In this document: one piece after another, positions 10,240-23,822 of the stretch
How positions within the stretch are numbered: the first letter of the stretch is position 1
How the letters are laid out: each line of letters opens with the position of its first letter
Assembly: GCA_947650285.1 (NCBI GenBank)
Contig: CANTFL010000143.1
Coordinates: 124,001-188,000 of the forward strand
Direction: 5' to 3'
From: Hyaloperonospora brassicae
Taxonomy: Eukaryota; Oomycota; Peronosporomycetes; Peronosporales; Peronosporaceae
Length of the DNA stretch: 64,000 nt
Notes under the pieces: generated by a model
What the model was told of the DNA's origin: nothing
Database searches by the model: none
What the model saw: only the letters and a program-made list of their open reading frames with translations
Program-made: the position numbers and the translations under genes

Positions 10240-12435
10240 ATGTCCCGTCTACTGCATCTGCTTACAGCCTCTTGGCTTTCCATCGCTGCGGCTACAAGCT
10301 GCTCGACCTGTGACGTGCCCGACGCGACGGCACTGCGCTTCTGCTCTAATTTTGTCACCTTTTCAGCCTGTCGCCATGGACGGTCGTGGGAAGATATGGT
10401 AAAAAATAAACGAATACGAAAATAGGATCACTCTATTTGTTCGGATGACGATCTTATTGTGGCTGTCAACACGACTGATATTTGCTGATATTGTTACGTT
10501 CATGTGGTTTAGGATACTGCGGCCGAGGAGATGTACGACAAAGTGGTCACGAGCAGTATCGATGCAACGAGCAATACCACTTGTGCAACTGCCTTGCAAA
10601 GAATTGAGTGTCTTGCAGTCTTTAGTGTCTGTGAGATGGGCACTTTTGAGACTTTGTGTCATGACAGCTGCATGGATACCATTGAGATCGACTGCGCGTC
10701 AACAGTGTCAAAGTCGGCACTGGAAGCTGTCCAGACGACAGTTTGTGGAACTGATGACAATCCGCGCACAGGTGTGAGTGACGACGGAAAGTGCTTTAGT
10801 ACGAAGTACGACGGACCGGCAACAGACATTTGGGTCATTGGGTTCATCATTGCAGTGGTCTTTTCGTTTCTAGCAAGCGTCGGGATCAACTTGCAGAAAA
10901 AAGCGCTGAAACAGAACGAGCTTGCAGCAGAGCCGAAAGCACCGTACCGGTTGCCACTGTGGATGTTTGGGTTCATGATGTGTCTAGTGGGGTCGATCTT
11001 GGACTTCGTGGCTTTTGGTCTAGCACCGCAGAGTCTGCTGGCTCCACTTGCGGCATTGACACTCGTGTGGAACATGATCCTCGCGCCGTGCTTCAATAAC
11101 GAAAAGCTCAGCAGAAAGGACCTGGTGTCGACGCTGGTGATTTTTGTGGGTGCTACGATCGCTGTCGTCTTTGCGTCTCACACGTCTCCGTCGTACAGCT
11201 TGGACAGGCTGATGCAGCTCTACAGGGACCCACTAACAATCGCCTACTTTTGCGTGGTCTTCCTAGTGCTTGCTATCCACTTGGCAGCTATCAAGATTGT
11301 TGATCGATTGTGCTTGGTCAGCAAACAAGACCGGATCATCCACGTTGGCTCACCAGCCATGTGGGCAACTTTACGGCTCGTCGGTTATGCTGGTCTCGCG
11401 GGCACGTTGGGGGGCCAATCCATTTTGTTTGCTAAGTCGTCAGCTGAGCTGCTCAAAGGCGTGTTCGACGGCGATGCCGGCTGTTTCGTGAGATATCAAA
11501 CATATATCATTGCACTGGCACTGGTGCTTTGTTTGTGCCTCCAGATCAAGTATCTGAATGGCGGGCTTGTCCACTACGACGCACTGTCGATGGTCCCCAT
11601 ATACCAAGCTTATTGGGTCATCAGCGGCGTACTAGGCGGCGTCATTTACTTTCAAGAAATTCGCACCTTCTCGGCTTTGCAAGCAGTCATGTTTGTGTTG
11701 GGAATCGGCATCAGCGTTTTCGGCGTTGTGCTCCTCTCACGCCGCAAGCACGCCCCATCGATTGCATCAAGCAAACGCAATGCAAAGCGAGGACTTAGCT
11801 TCACATCTTCATCGGAAATAAAGATGGACGTCTCCGAGAGCTCGAACACGGCCTTGACACGCCAACCAGAAGGCGTTTCCACCAACGCAATTGCTGTGGA
11901 GCAAGACAAATCAAGTCGAGCTGGAACTTCCCAAGAGCCGCTTTCTGACGTTGTCGAGGCTCTTGATGAACGAGGCACAATGGCAGACTCCGACAGTGAT
12001 GACAGTGGGCAAGACCGACCCAGTCAAGATGAAGTGTCCGACCACGTCAATCGACAGGCAATTGACAATTATTTGGACATATCCACGGCCGTGGGTCTGT
12101 CGGAGATTTTGAATGGTCTAAGCTTTTCGCGCTCGCACGAGAGCGGCTCGCCAATCTCGCGCAACTCAAGTCGGTGAGTATTTGTCTGTCGTACCAAAGT
12201 TGGCTTATCAGCTGCTTCATAACCATTTTTGTTGACGTGCGACAGTTCCACACGGCGATGCACTCGTCGAAGTGTTGATGACATCGAGGTTGGGTTGCCG
12301 GCTGCTTCTTGTGGACCCAGTTCACAGGATTCTCCGATACCCAAACGCCATTCGTTTACGTTGTCGGATCTCAAGTCGTCCTCGATCAAGAACGAAGTGA
12401 ATGAGGATACACCACCGCCCAAAGAGTCGATGTAG
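10240..12435 (+). CDS. NIPA-like magnesium transporter with N-terminal signal peptide and Cys-rich ectodomain
   Basis: Multi-pass membrane protein of the NIPA (DUF803) family, members of which transport Mg2+. Exons 10240-10398, 10513-12173 and 12246-12435; 669 residues; phases agree. Exon 1 begins with a signal-peptide-like segment (MSRLLHLLTASWLSIAAATS). About 140 residues with many cysteines follow (CSTCDVPD, CATALQRIEC, CHDSCMDTIEIDC) before the first membrane helix near WVIGFIIAVVFSFLASVG. The NIPA core contains GINLQKKALK, LAPQSLLAPLAALTLVWN and FGVVLLSRRK, with about nine helices. The tail is long, hydrophilic and Ser/Asp-rich, probably cytosolic. The secretory N-terminal domain is not in the well-known animal and plant NIPA proteins. 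Splicing of exon 3 adds about 63 Ser/Pro-rich residues. Confidence 0.87.
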
Positions 12436-14824
12436 TCCGTCCAACTGATCCAGTAAGTTGTACGATGTCACAAGGTACGTTGTAACTTATGCGCAGATCG
12501 AGAATCCATTCAATCGAGCGGCCAATTGAGCTATCCGCACACTTTGTTCCAAGCTCATTGTTCCGCGCCTTGTTTTCGATTGTCCAGTAGACACGTGCTG
12601 GTGCGACAAGAGCATAACTTACTTCCTGCGCAAAATGCAACAACCACAAGTGCCAAAGTGCCAGCTACACCAGAGCTCCTCGACATAGATTCCAACCCGC
12701 CGACAGTGCCCAACAAATGCTCCGTGGTATGCTGCGAACCACAGCACCAACCCACCTATGCCATTTTTCGTCACCTCTTCAGATATAGCATCACTTACCT
12801 CGTCGTCTTCACTCCTCGTCTCCCAATGCAAAACCTCTGACGTGGCTACAAGAAACGTAGCTCAGAGTGATAGCTCCTGCCTCACGTGTTCTTTGCATGA
12901 CAAAGAAGACATGAGAAACCCAACAGACTAGTTTGACCAGTTTCTTGTCAGCATGTAAGAGACATCACGTCTCCAAGCAACAGTCGCTGGGCCGAATAAG
13001 AGAATTAATGAGAGCACTAGTCAACCTGATGATGCGATACCTTGTGAAAGACAAGAACTTCTCGTGTTAGCGATATCGAATTGCTGGTCCCGTCATGCAC
13101 TGTTGTGCTTTCGCTGAATGTGTCTCCGTAGCTATAGATGCACACGTACAACACGGATCCTCGCGACAAGATCGCAAGTGCAGTGATACTCAAAACACTG
13201 CTTCACATCGGCGTTTCTGCGTCAAGCGAAGATCACACACACACGTACCGCAACAGTGCGCTCATCCATACTGTAGCGCGTTGCTACTGCTGCTACTCGC
13301 ACTGGTGGCAAACGTCATGCCAGGTGTCGATGTCCAATGTCGGATGCAACAACAATGTTGTCGGAGAGTTGGCAATGTCACTGTGGTGCTCTAGCGAGCG
13401 TTGCTGGGTGTAGCGTGCGACGTCGTCGACGTAGTCTTCAGTGGACGCCGTCATCGTGAGCAGCGGATGACAGTTTAACAAGAGGTCGTACCAAAGGTCG
13501 CAAACACTTTGTCGTTCGATGCTGAACCCGTTACCTGAGAGAATGCCGACGACCGAACACCATTACCAATTTACAGACGCATTCCCAGCAGTGCGCTCTA
13601 CGGATGACCTGCAGACCAGCACTGCAACCAGATCCTCAGTGCCATCCTGAGCGTCTGGTTGACTATAACTTGCATCTTCATGTCGTCTTCAATCTTGTCG
13701 ATCTTCTGCTCTACGAAAAGCGCTTCGACAAGCCACGCAGCCCGTTTGGTCGCGTCCATCGTGTCGATTCATAGGAGCGCGAGTTGACATCGACAAAGCT
13801 ATTATCAGCACACTGATACTGCACGACAGGCTGTCACTAGCGAGTCAATTCTGAATGATGGCAGCAGCCAAACTCGGGCTACACCGCATGAGCGCACACC
13901 TTTTGTGGCAGACAACTTGATGATTTGTGCGTCACCCGGTTCCATCGTAGCAGTTTCAGCCGACCTCGTATCACATGACATGACTCATGTCATCTGCCGT
14001 GCATGTCACTACTACACAACCGACAGCCGTTTGGCTTCGGTAGCACCGTGCACACCGTTGACTGTGATTCGATCGCAAAGGCGATGCTAAATATCATACG
14101 TCCAGCAGCTCTACGATTCCTAACGTGTTTGACCTCTGGACAACGACACGATTGCCTCACGAGACAGTAGGCAGTAGCCCCGAAGTGAGCGAGAGAAAAG
14201 ATCGACGACACCTCTTTTGCACACGTGCTACATCCTCTATCGAAAGATCGGCCTCATCGCAGTACCGCAAACATACGTTGTGCCATCCGCTGGCTCAATG
14301 GAAAAACAAGAGCAGATGGACGGACATGTGTCAACAGGCGAACTGATGCAGGCAAACTGTCGTCCACGTCGTTTTTTTCTCGTGACTCGGCCCAACTGCC
14401 GTAGTCATCTGTATCGGCAGACGAAAGCGATCAAGTCACGTGTCCGGGATCGGCCATCCTCATGGTCAGCTAAGCAATGACTTCGCAGGACGCAGTGTAT
14501 CTTGACAAATGTATCGGCTACGACACATCGCAAAGCTATGGCCATAACGCGAAAATACATTTGGAGTCAAGACATTGCACAGCTACTTCGCTGCAACGCG
14601 TCGATCGGCCCTTTTTACGCCACAGTCGAACGCGCTGAAGTAACGCCTGATTACAGCGTCTCCGTTTCTATGGGTTAAAACAAATGGGCAATCGCACCCG
14701 ACTTTCGACCAATGCGAACGTCGAGCACTTCGTAGCCACTCTTGTCGCACCAGTCACATACGACTAAGCAGCAGCCCATCTGCTTCGCGTTTATTGTAGA
14801 CGCTATTGTAGCCGAGTGAGTCTC
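12436..14824. other. Gene-free stretch with a possible coding relic
   Basis: No intact gene. On the minus strand at about 13617-13762 a 40-50 codon frame (starting MDATKRAAWLVEAL) reads like protein, with acidic/basic helix character, but has no extension and no family I can name. Other frames here are short and shift often. Confidence 0.4.
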
Positions 14825-16666
<1,842 letters not shown>

Positions 16667-17641
16667 GCAAGCAGAGACTAACGTATTGAATTCAGAATTG
16701 AAATGAGATCAAGGAGCTGGTGCGACTGTATCCGGATGTGGTGGCGGTTTCGCTATATTTTTCGACCCGGGAGGTTGCGCACTCTTACTTACATTGACTC
16801 AGTCTGCTGCGAACGAGTAGCGATAGCAAGATTGTTTTTGCTGGAAATGTATAGGACAGCAAAGCTGCAAGATATATCGCATGTCATTATGTAGAGGCCA
16901 TCGACATGCGTACTGTACTGCCTTGAACCAGTTACGATCCGAGGTGCGTCGGTAGTCAAACTTTGTCGGACATGCAGCAGTATCAAGCGCAGCATCGCAG
17001 GTTCACGATCAGAGCATCATCCATCATCGACCAAACGTGTTCAAGCGAGTACAAATGTGCAAAGTGGTTGCAAAAGGGTCAGTGTCAAGAGCGTAAACAA
17101 CCCATGTGCGTGCTGCTTGTACCTTTCAGCGACCTTACGACTCTCGGCGATCAATATGTCAAAGCTGCTTTCCCATATTTCGTCACAGTCGGTGACATCA
17201 GGTCATGCACGTGCTCGTGTGGGTCGTCATCACTGCTTGTCGCAGGGAACGATCCAGCAGGGCACACAAGTAGTCAGTTATGCCCGTTCGTCAGACACGA
17301 AGCTACACAGTCTTGTTGTCGGCAGTGTGTTTGGTTCCTGCATTAGTAACTGCCCGTCTAACTTATAGGCACATTGCACGAAATGGCAAGTGCCGCATCC
17401 CGAATTCGAGTTTTCGATGACGATATTCACGCAAAATCTCGGCTGCTTGATGCCAAACGGCTTTGTTACATCGCACACACATGCCGCGACGTATCGACGA
17501 TATCGTTTACAGCACGTTAATCGCGTCGCGCATGTCCACGGAGTATACTTAGTCAAGAATTCTCGTCTCCGTACGCAAAACACCAGCCTGTCCGTCCCTA
17601 ACCCACTCGTTGAGCCAGTGGTAATTGCCCAGTCAACAAAA
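16667..17641. other. Intergenic region, no gene recognised
   Basis: 975 bp between the amino-acid transporter and AK6. The frames present are short and not protein-like. The last few hundred bases should hold the AK6 promoter, but I cannot name an element. Confidence 0.45.
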
Positions 17642-18402
17642 ATGACTCGTCCTCCGAACGTCCTCGTAACTGGTACCCCTGGCACAGGCAAAACCTCCAT
17701 GTGCCAACAACTTGCAGTGCGTGACCCCGTCACTATCGAAGAAAAGTCGATTCCTATGCACATCGGTACATTCTAACAACGATCTGCATGACTGCACCCT
17801 AAAACCCCACAGGAACGATCACAGCTCTTGGCACACGTGAACGTCGGCGACTTGGTACATACATTTTCTACTCTTCATGTGTCAAAACATCGTTACTATT
17901 GATGATAAGTACCGAAAATATGGTCGAGATATTGTTGTTGTCGTGACAAGACGGTATCTGTTACCGTGTGGTGGTTATGGTACTGCTGTAGGTCAAAGAG
18001 CGTGGACTCCATAGCGGCCGTGACGAAGAATTCGACTGTTTTGTGCTGGACGAGGACAAAGTGTGTGACGAGATGGAGGACCTGATGGCCGAAGGGGGCA
18101 AAGTGGTGGACTTTCACACGTGTGACTTTTTCCCCGAGCGCTGGTTCGACCTGGTTGTTGTGCTGCGCGTGGACAACACGACGCTGTTTGACCGGCTGCA
18201 GAAGCGCGGGTACTCGAGCAAGAAAGTGGCGGAAAACGTCGAGTGCGAGATCATGCAAGTGGTGCTGCAAGACGCTCGTGAGAGTTATGCACCAGAGATT
18301 GTGCAGGAGCTGTCGAGTCGGACGGTCGAAGACATGGAGAGCAACGTCGAGCGCGTGCTCACGTGGGTGCAGCATTGGATCGCGCAGCACAATGATGCGT
18401 AG
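17642..18402 (+). CDS. Adenylate kinase isoenzyme 6 (AK6/hCINAP/Fap7 family)
   Basis: Small nuclear nucleoside-monophosphate kinase/ATPase whose yeast and human relatives act in late 18S rRNA processing. Exons 17642-17716, 17813-17854 and 17992-18402, all phase 0; 175 residues, against 172 in human. The first exon encodes the P-loop (GTPGTGKTS). Exon 2 encodes ERSQLLAHVNVGDL. Exon 3 carries FDCFVLDEDKV, VVDFHTCDFFPERWFDLVVVLR (NMP-binding and strand region), TTLFDRLQKRGYSSKKVAENVECEI (lid) and a C-terminal Trp-rich helix. All are standard AK6 blocks. The 42-bp second exon is short but fits the family alignment exactly. Confidence 0.93.
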
Positions 18403-19996
18403 GATGGAAAGAGCGTGCGAGATGGATGGAGGATGGAGGGGCAGCAAGACTGGTGATGATGATGATGATGATGATGGTAGAAGTTTGAAAAGCTTAGCAT
18501 GGTACGTATATAGGTAAAGACGTAGATGCGGATGCTGCTCGGGACTACGGTGGATTCATTCCTGCTGCAACGACTTGTTGCTCATGCTTGAGCACAATGA
18601 GGGCGATGACGGTAAGCATCGCGACGGCTGAAAGGCGTGACGTGAACGTGCAAAGCATAGCAATCGTGTCTGGGCAATACGCTCTTTTCTACCAGACCAT
18701 CTTGTGAGTACCACGACTGTTGGCTGGGAAGTAACAGAGCACAGCATGAAGTGTTTGGCTTACACGTTTGGGCAATGTCGTGAGCTATCGTGATTGCTGT
18801 GGTAAGTCTGAACATTTGTGAACAGAGCAATGGTAAATATATGTGACGAGCTGACCCGTGCAAAGGTGCTCCTTGCCACAAGTTTGGCTTCGCTAACCAT
18901 GTGACATCGGCACTTGCAATAGCGGTGGCAAATAGTCCGCAGTGCTCGCAGCTTCCGATGCTGTGCATTCAATGCACACGTACAAGGCAACTATCTTTTA
19001 TCCAATGTTCGACCAAGTGCTGACAGCTGCAGAAGGTGCACTTTGAACATGGGTATCTTGCCAGCAGCAGCAAATGATACTTACAATGCCATCGAGTGGC
19101 TGGGCCAAGCATCTCTTTCTTCACAGCGCCTTATCACCTTTCAAGATCATTACGCCTTCACCTTGGCTTACGTGAGATTCTTCGCTGCTTTTGTGGGAAT
19201 CATTCAGCCTGTTGCCAAGCACAGGACCCAATGCTCAACACCAAAGAGAATGCAACATGACAAGACAATAGAGCAAAGGCGAAGAGACCATGGCTTTTCA
19301 GTCTGCACAAAGTATGTGACAGCATATGACGCTCGGGACCAAAGCCATGCTGAGCGTGTGGAGTCCATCTATCTGATAACGCTTCGAGTATACCTATGAG
19401 CCAGGGCGTTTAACGACCCGCAAGTTTGATAGTGAAAGACGAGATGGATGAGTGCAGACACAGAGCTAACCAATGCCTTGCAAGCGTACGTTGCTGCAAG
19501 TCATGCAACTAGGCGCGACATCATTTGGATTGTTTGACCGTTCAGTCGGATTATGGATACGAATGAATCCCTTACGTACTTGTGTGGATGTCGAGTAGCT
19601 GCCATCTCGAGTCACTTGTAAGACATATTGAGCTCGCAAACTCCGTGCAATGACTGCAGTCTGATTCAGGATAAGTCCCTTACCACGTACACTTCACAGA
19701 CACTTATCCCTTCTGCGAGCGCTTGTTCGAAAAGTGAGCAACAACTCGACTTGCCACGAGCTGAGCAAAAAGAAGTGACAAACCAACTCCATCGACTATA
19801 CAGCACAGCACAGCGACACGCACCACACCAGCAGCAAAGCACAAGAGATGTCTTGCATTTTCACAACAGCTTCGGCCCCTTCTATCACTATCGACGTCTC
19901 GACGAACGTCACTCCATTCTCTACCACAAGAAAGGTCCTCTCCTCCTGCCTTTGCTGCATCACTGCCATCCTCGACAGCTGCGCCCGTCCTCTGCT
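18403..19996. other. Intergenic region with a GAT microsatellite
   Basis: About 1.6 kb between convergent AK6 and the hydro-lyase gene. A (GAT)n run lies at 18453-18477. No frame resembles a known protein. Long plus-strand frames further right are shadows of the minus-strand hydro-lyase. Confidence 0.5.
18453..18477. repeat. (GAT)n microsatellite
   Basis: Eight consecutive GAT units just downstream of the AK6 stop codon, in its likely 3' UTR. Confidence 0.95.
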
Positions 19997-22075
19997 CTAC
20001 CACGAAATGTCCTTTCCTGTAGACGCAGGTGTCTCTTCCTTGGTCGAGCAGCCACCGCCGCTGCCGCAGCTGCCCTTGTCGGCCTCAGGGTTCTGCACTG
20101 CCACACGAAAGAGACGGTTGCCAAACTTCTTGTACAGCGGCATAATGCCTCCGCCAGCAAGCAGACGCTCCTCAAAGAGCGACATGTTGAACCGGAACGT
20201 CTCGCCACCCACCTCAATCGTGCGGCCAGTCATGTTGACCGTAATGTCCGCGTTCTCCTTTGCCAGCTCGTAGAACCGGTCGTCGTCGAGCTGGATGCCC
20301 AACAGACTAAAGTTCTGGTAGTTGCGCGAAAAGATGTATCCAAACGAGCGAGCAATCACTGCTTTCACACCGGCACCTTTGATGGCAGTAACCGCTTGCT
20401 CTCGCGAAGACCCGCAGCCAAAGCCGTGACCAGCAACAATCACGTCCTGGCCCTGAGTCACCTTGTCACGGAAGTCGGGGTTCGTGTACAAGAACGCAAC
20501 CTTTCCGAGCTTCTCCATGTCGTTCTCGCACAAAAACTCGCCCGGGAGAATGGCATCCGTGTCAATGTTGTCGCCAAACACCTGCACGCGACCGTTGATA
20601 GAGCCCGAGAACGTCTCGAGCGCGGCAGCGGCCGCAGCGTCAGCGTTGTCACCAGCTTCCGACGTAGTCGGGAGCTCTGGCTTCACTTCGGCAATGGTGA
20701 TAGGCACTGCAGGCCGCTTGGGCACCGCCGAGTCAAACTTCTCATTGTCAATCAACTTGAGGAACGGCGTCGGGTCCGTCACTTCCATTGTGAAGCTGGA
20801 CGCAGCAACCGTGATGGCCGACGCAAGGTTGGCAATCGATCCCTTGCCCATGCGGTTGCGATAGTTCCGGTTCTGACTGCTGAGCCACACTTCGTTCTCG
20901 CCCGCAACGTCGGCAGCAATGCCGAGGCAGAAACTGCAGCCCGGCGCGCCAACCGTGAACCCAGCTTTCTCGTACACTTCAATCAGCCCGTGCTTCTTGA
21001 GATTGTCCACAATGATCTGGCTCCCAGGAGTCACGCGACGCTGGCCCTGGGCTACAGGCGTCATGCCTTGCTTGAGACACACCTCAAGCACCAGTGCCCC
21101 CAGCACGAGGTCCTCTTCGGCCGTCGTGCACGCGCCAATAAAACACCCGTCGAGCTTCATGCCCACGACCTCGGACACGGGCTTGACATTGTCCGGCGAC
21201 GGGAACAGAGCCACCTGCGGCTCGAGGTTGTCCAAGTGGATCTGGAACTTCTCGACGTACTGAGCGTCTTTGTCGGCTCGGAAGTAGAGCGCGTCCTGGT
21301 TGTGGTCCGGGCGCTTGGAAATGTACGCGGCAGTGCTCTCGTCGGCCGGGAAGACGCCGGCAATGCCACCAAACTCGGCCGTCATGTTGCTAATGGCAAA
21401 GCGCGCGTCACACGACAGCGCCGCAATGTTCCCGCCCCACTCGACGCAGCGGCCGATCGCCACAGTGTTGCACTTGAGCTGGCCCAGTGTATACAGCATC
21501 ACGTCCTTGCCGCCCATGCCCAGCGGCGGCGCGCCGACAAACTCAATGAGCACCGTCTCGGGCACTTTGATCCACGTCTCGCCCGTCACGAGCGGCATGA
21601 CGACGTCGGCAGCGCCCAACCCAATGGCGAACGCGCCCAACCCGCCCGTGCTGCACGAGTGCGAGTCGGCGCCGACGACGATCTGCCCCGGCTGCGCGCG
21701 CTGGCGGTAGAACTCTGTGTGCAAAATGGTCGTGTTGGGCGGCTGGTAGTTCGTGAGCGCGGCCTCTTTGGCAAAGTCTTCGGACGCTTTGATCATCATC
21801 TGCTGCTGCGGTTTGTGGTTCACGCGCGGGTCGACCGTGTGGTCGACGGCCAACCAGAAGCGGTCGTTGCGCCAGATGCGCGGGCGGCCCATGTCTTGGT
21901 ACGTCTTGTCCATGGACTTCCACGTGATCTCGCACGCGAGCGTCCACTGCGCCTTGACGCAGAGCATCTGCCCCGGCGCGACTTCGGGCTTCGTGAGGCC
22001 CACGGCCCAGTGCGTGAGGATCTTCTCGGGCAGCGTGAGGGGTCGCGTGGCGGCGGCGGTGGTGGAAGACGCCAT
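19997..22075 (-). CDS. Fused isopropylmalate isomerase-type hydro-lyase (LeuC-LeuD, aconitase superfamily)
   Basis: Single-exon gene, 692 residues. A 4Fe-4S hydro-lyase, most simply 3-isopropylmalate dehydratase of leucine synthesis; homoaconitase-like activity is an alternative. The large LeuC-like part (1 to about 450) has VVGADSHSCSTGGLGAFAIG and the three cluster cysteines C316 (GACT), C380 and C383 (GCSFC), then NRNYRNRMG. A linker rich in Ala/Glu (about 450-490) leads to the swivel LeuD-like part with GDNIDTDAILPGEFL (501-515) and GFGCGSSREQA (551-561). One-chain fusion is the fungal pattern; bacteria and plants have two subunits. The N-terminus (MASSTTAAATRPLTLPEKIL) has little net charge and is only a weak candidate mitochondrial signal. 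The Gly/Cys tail (SCGSGGGCS) is unusual. Divergent from the HDHD5-like gene. Confidence 0.88.
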   Translation of the reverse strand: MASSTTAAATRPLTLPEKILTHWAVGLTKPEVAPGQMLCVKAQWTLACEITWKSMDKTYQDMGRPRIWRNDRFWLAVDHTVDPRVNHKPQQQMMIKASEDFAKEAALTNYQPPNTTILHTEFYRQRAQPGQIVVGADSHSCSTGGLGAFAIGLGAADVVMPLVTGETWIKVPETVLIEFVGAPPLGMGGKDVMLYTLGQLKCNTVAIGRCVEWGGNIAALSCDARFAISNMTAEFGGIAGVFPADESTAAYISKRPDHNQDALYFRADKDAQYVEKFQIHLDNLEPQVALFPSPDNVKPVSEVVGMKLDGCFIGACTTAEEDLVLGALVLEVCLKQGMTPVAQGQRRVTPGSQIIVDNLKKHGLIEVYEKAGFTVGAPGCSFCLGIAADVAGENEVWLSSQNRNYRNRMGKGSIANLASAITVAASSFTMEVTDPTPFLKLIDNEKFDSAVPKRPAVPITIAEVKPELPTTSEAGDNADAAAAAALETFSGSINGRVQVFGDNIDTDAILPGEFLCENDMEKLGKVAFLYTNPDFRDKVTQGQDVIVAGHGFGCGSSREQAVTAIKGAGVKAVIARSFGYIFSRNYQNFSLLGIQLDDDRFYELAKENADITVNMTGRTIEVGGETFRFNMSLFEERLLAGGGIMPLYKKFGNRLFRVAVQNPEADKGSCGSGGGCSTKEETPASTGKDISW

Positions 22076-22181
22076 TGGGGGAAGCGGAAGAGGCGGAGGT
22101 GATCCGGTGGCGGCGGCTCTCGAGCGAGTGCGTCTGACGTGGCAAATACAAAAGTGACACGAGCGGAAGGCGCAGAGTTAA

Positions 22182-22242
22182 GTGGGTTGTAGGTGTACAC
22201 TTGTGGGTTGTAGGTGCACACTTGTGGGTTGTAGGTGGGCAC
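22182..22242. repeat. 21-bp tandem repeat, three copies
   Basis: GTGGGTTGTAGGTGTACACTT repeats at 22182, 22203 and 22224, the last copy partial. It lies about 100 bp upstream of the hydro-lyase start codon. Confidence 0.9.
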
Positions 22243-22399
22243 TCTAGGATGGCCACGGGGTTACAGCGTCATACATTCGAGGACGAGAGGCGGTGGTTGG
22301 AGGAAAAGTAACCTACACCACGCGTGAGCGTCGCGAGGAAGTTGGACAGGATCGAGCCAACGCTCGCGAATTGCGCAAACGGTGTGCGACGTGTATACA

Positions 22400-22481
22400 A
22401 ACAGACAGACAGACAGACAGACAGGCAGACAGACAGACAGACAGGCAGGCAGGCAGACAGACAGACAGACAGACAGACAGG
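22400..22481. repeat. (CAGA)n/(CAGG)n microsatellite
   Basis: About twenty tetranucleotide units, mostly CAGA with some CAGG, in the shared upstream region. It reads as open in all frames, hence several false small frames. Confidence 0.97.
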
Positions 22482-22664
22482 CTGCTGGCGAGAGGGAAGA
22501 ATGTGTATACACGCCGGATAATCCATCGAGCGTGTTTGCGCAACCGGCCGTCAACAACAATAGCCCTACCCCCCACCCATTGTCGAGGCTGACCCTATCG
22601 GCTCGTGCGCTACAAAAAATATCCGTCGGTAGTATTGTTGTCTCTTTTTAGCCAATCGTTAGCC

Positions 22665-23822
22665 ATGTCTTCGATCCTGCTCCGCCGGACGTCGTCCATC
22701 CTGCGCGGCGGCCTCCCGCGCAGCGCGTCGTCGACCGCTGCGTCCGTCGCGCCGACCTTCGGCGTCGTGTTTGACGTCGATGGTGTGCTCGTGCGTGGCA
22801 AGACACCGGTCCCCGGCGCGCGCGACGTGCTGCTGGAGCTCGAGGCGACGGCGACGCCGTTCGCCATTATGACCAATGGCGGCGGGTCGCGCGAACAGAA
22901 AAAGGCCCAGTCGCTGACCCAGCGGTTGGGGCTACGCCCAAATGTAGCCATCTCGACCACGCGCCTGTGCATGAGCCACACGCCTATGCAGCACCTCGTG
23001 GCACAACACGGCGACGAACTGGTGCTGGCCGTGGGCAAAGACTGCCGCGAGATGCGCCACGTCATGCAGGACTACGGCTTCCAGCACGTGGTCACAGTCG
23101 ACCAGCTGCATCGCCACTTTCCAGCAATGTACCCAGACGTGGCGGTCGCGGAGCCGCTGGCGGCCAACGGGCGCTTTGATGCGCAGCCGTTTGCTGCTGT
23201 GTTTGTGCTCATTGACCCCATCTATTGGGGGCGTGAGCTGCAGATTGTTATGGACGTCTTGTGCTCGCCCAATGGACTGTTGCGGCATCAGCCGATAGTG
23301 GATCCAACAGCTACTGATGCTGCTACTGCTGGTGCCGATGCTCAAGGGCGCGAGGCTGGTGGTGCTGGTGGCGTTCGTGGGGAGCGCCAACACGTGCCAC
23401 TCTACTCGGCGTGCTCTGACTTTCAGTACGTGGGCGACTTTCACCTGCCTCGATACGGAGCGGGGGCTTTCCATGCTGTCTTGGAAGACCTCTTTACCCG
23501 CACCACAGGCCACAAGCTCGAGCAGACGCTGTTTGGCAAGCCGCAGCGCGCGTCGTTTGAGTTTGTCGAGACGCTGATTGATGCACAGCATGGCAATGTC
23601 GAGCGGATTTACATGGTTGGCGACAATCCAAAGACTGACATTCGCGGCGCGAATGAAGCTGGAGGAAGGTGGAAGTCGGTGCTAACGCTCACGGGCATGC
23701 ACACTGGACCGGAGAATGACGTTGAATACCCAGCGTACAAAGTCGTGGATGATGTCGTGCAAGCACTGGCTTTTGCCAAACGGGACTTTGCAAAATACCT
23801 GCGTGAAAAGGCGAGCAAGTAA
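22665..23822 (+). CDS. HAD-superfamily hydrolase, HDHD5/CECR5-like, probably mitochondrial
   Basis: Intronless, 385 residues from the first in-frame ATG. Haloacid-dehalogenase fold phosphatase-like protein of the CECR5/HDHD5 (NagD-related) group; its substrate is unknown in this family. Motif I is DVDGVLVRG (nucleophile D37 and acid D39), motif II PFAIMTNGGG, and motif IV GDNPKTDIRGAN. The first about 30 residues (MSSILLRRTSSILRGGLPRS...) are Arg/Ser-rich without acids, a good mitochondrial targeting peptide. A Gly/Ala-rich insert around residues 215-240 sits in the cap domain. Confidence 0.9.
   Translation: MSSILLRRTSSILRGGLPRSASSTAASVAPTFGVVFDVDGVLVRGKTPVPGARDVLLELEATATPFAIMTNGGGSREQKKAQSLTQRLGLRPNVAISTTRLCMSHTPMQHLVAQHGDELVLAVGKDCREMRHVMQDYGFQHVVTVDQLHRHFPAMYPDVAVAEPLAANGRFDAQPFAAVFVLIDPIYWGRELQIVMDVLCSPNGLLRHQPIVDPTATDAATAGADAQGREAGGAGGVRGERQHVPLYSACSDFQYVGDFHLPRYGAGAFHAVLEDLFTRTTGHKLEQTLFGKPQRASFEFVETLIDAQHGNVERIYMVGDNPKTDIRGANEAGGRWKSVLTLTGMHTGPENDVEYPAYKVVDDVVQALAFAKRDFAKYLREKASK

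Larger units (their letters stand above)
22076..22664. promoter_or_regulatory. Bidirectional region between hydro-lyase and HAD phosphatase genes
   Basis: 589 bp between two divergent starts, carrying two simple-repeat blocks (22182-22242 and 22400-22481) and no gene. Confidence 0.55.

Noticed and set aside
19628..22102. 824-codon plus-strand frame
   Set aside because: It is the mirror of the hydro-lyase gene, an effect of GC-rich codon use. Its translation is Arg/His-rich with no motif.
22293..22651. Several Gln/Thr/Asp-rich frames on both strands
   Set aside because: They are translations of the CAGA tetranucleotide repeat.
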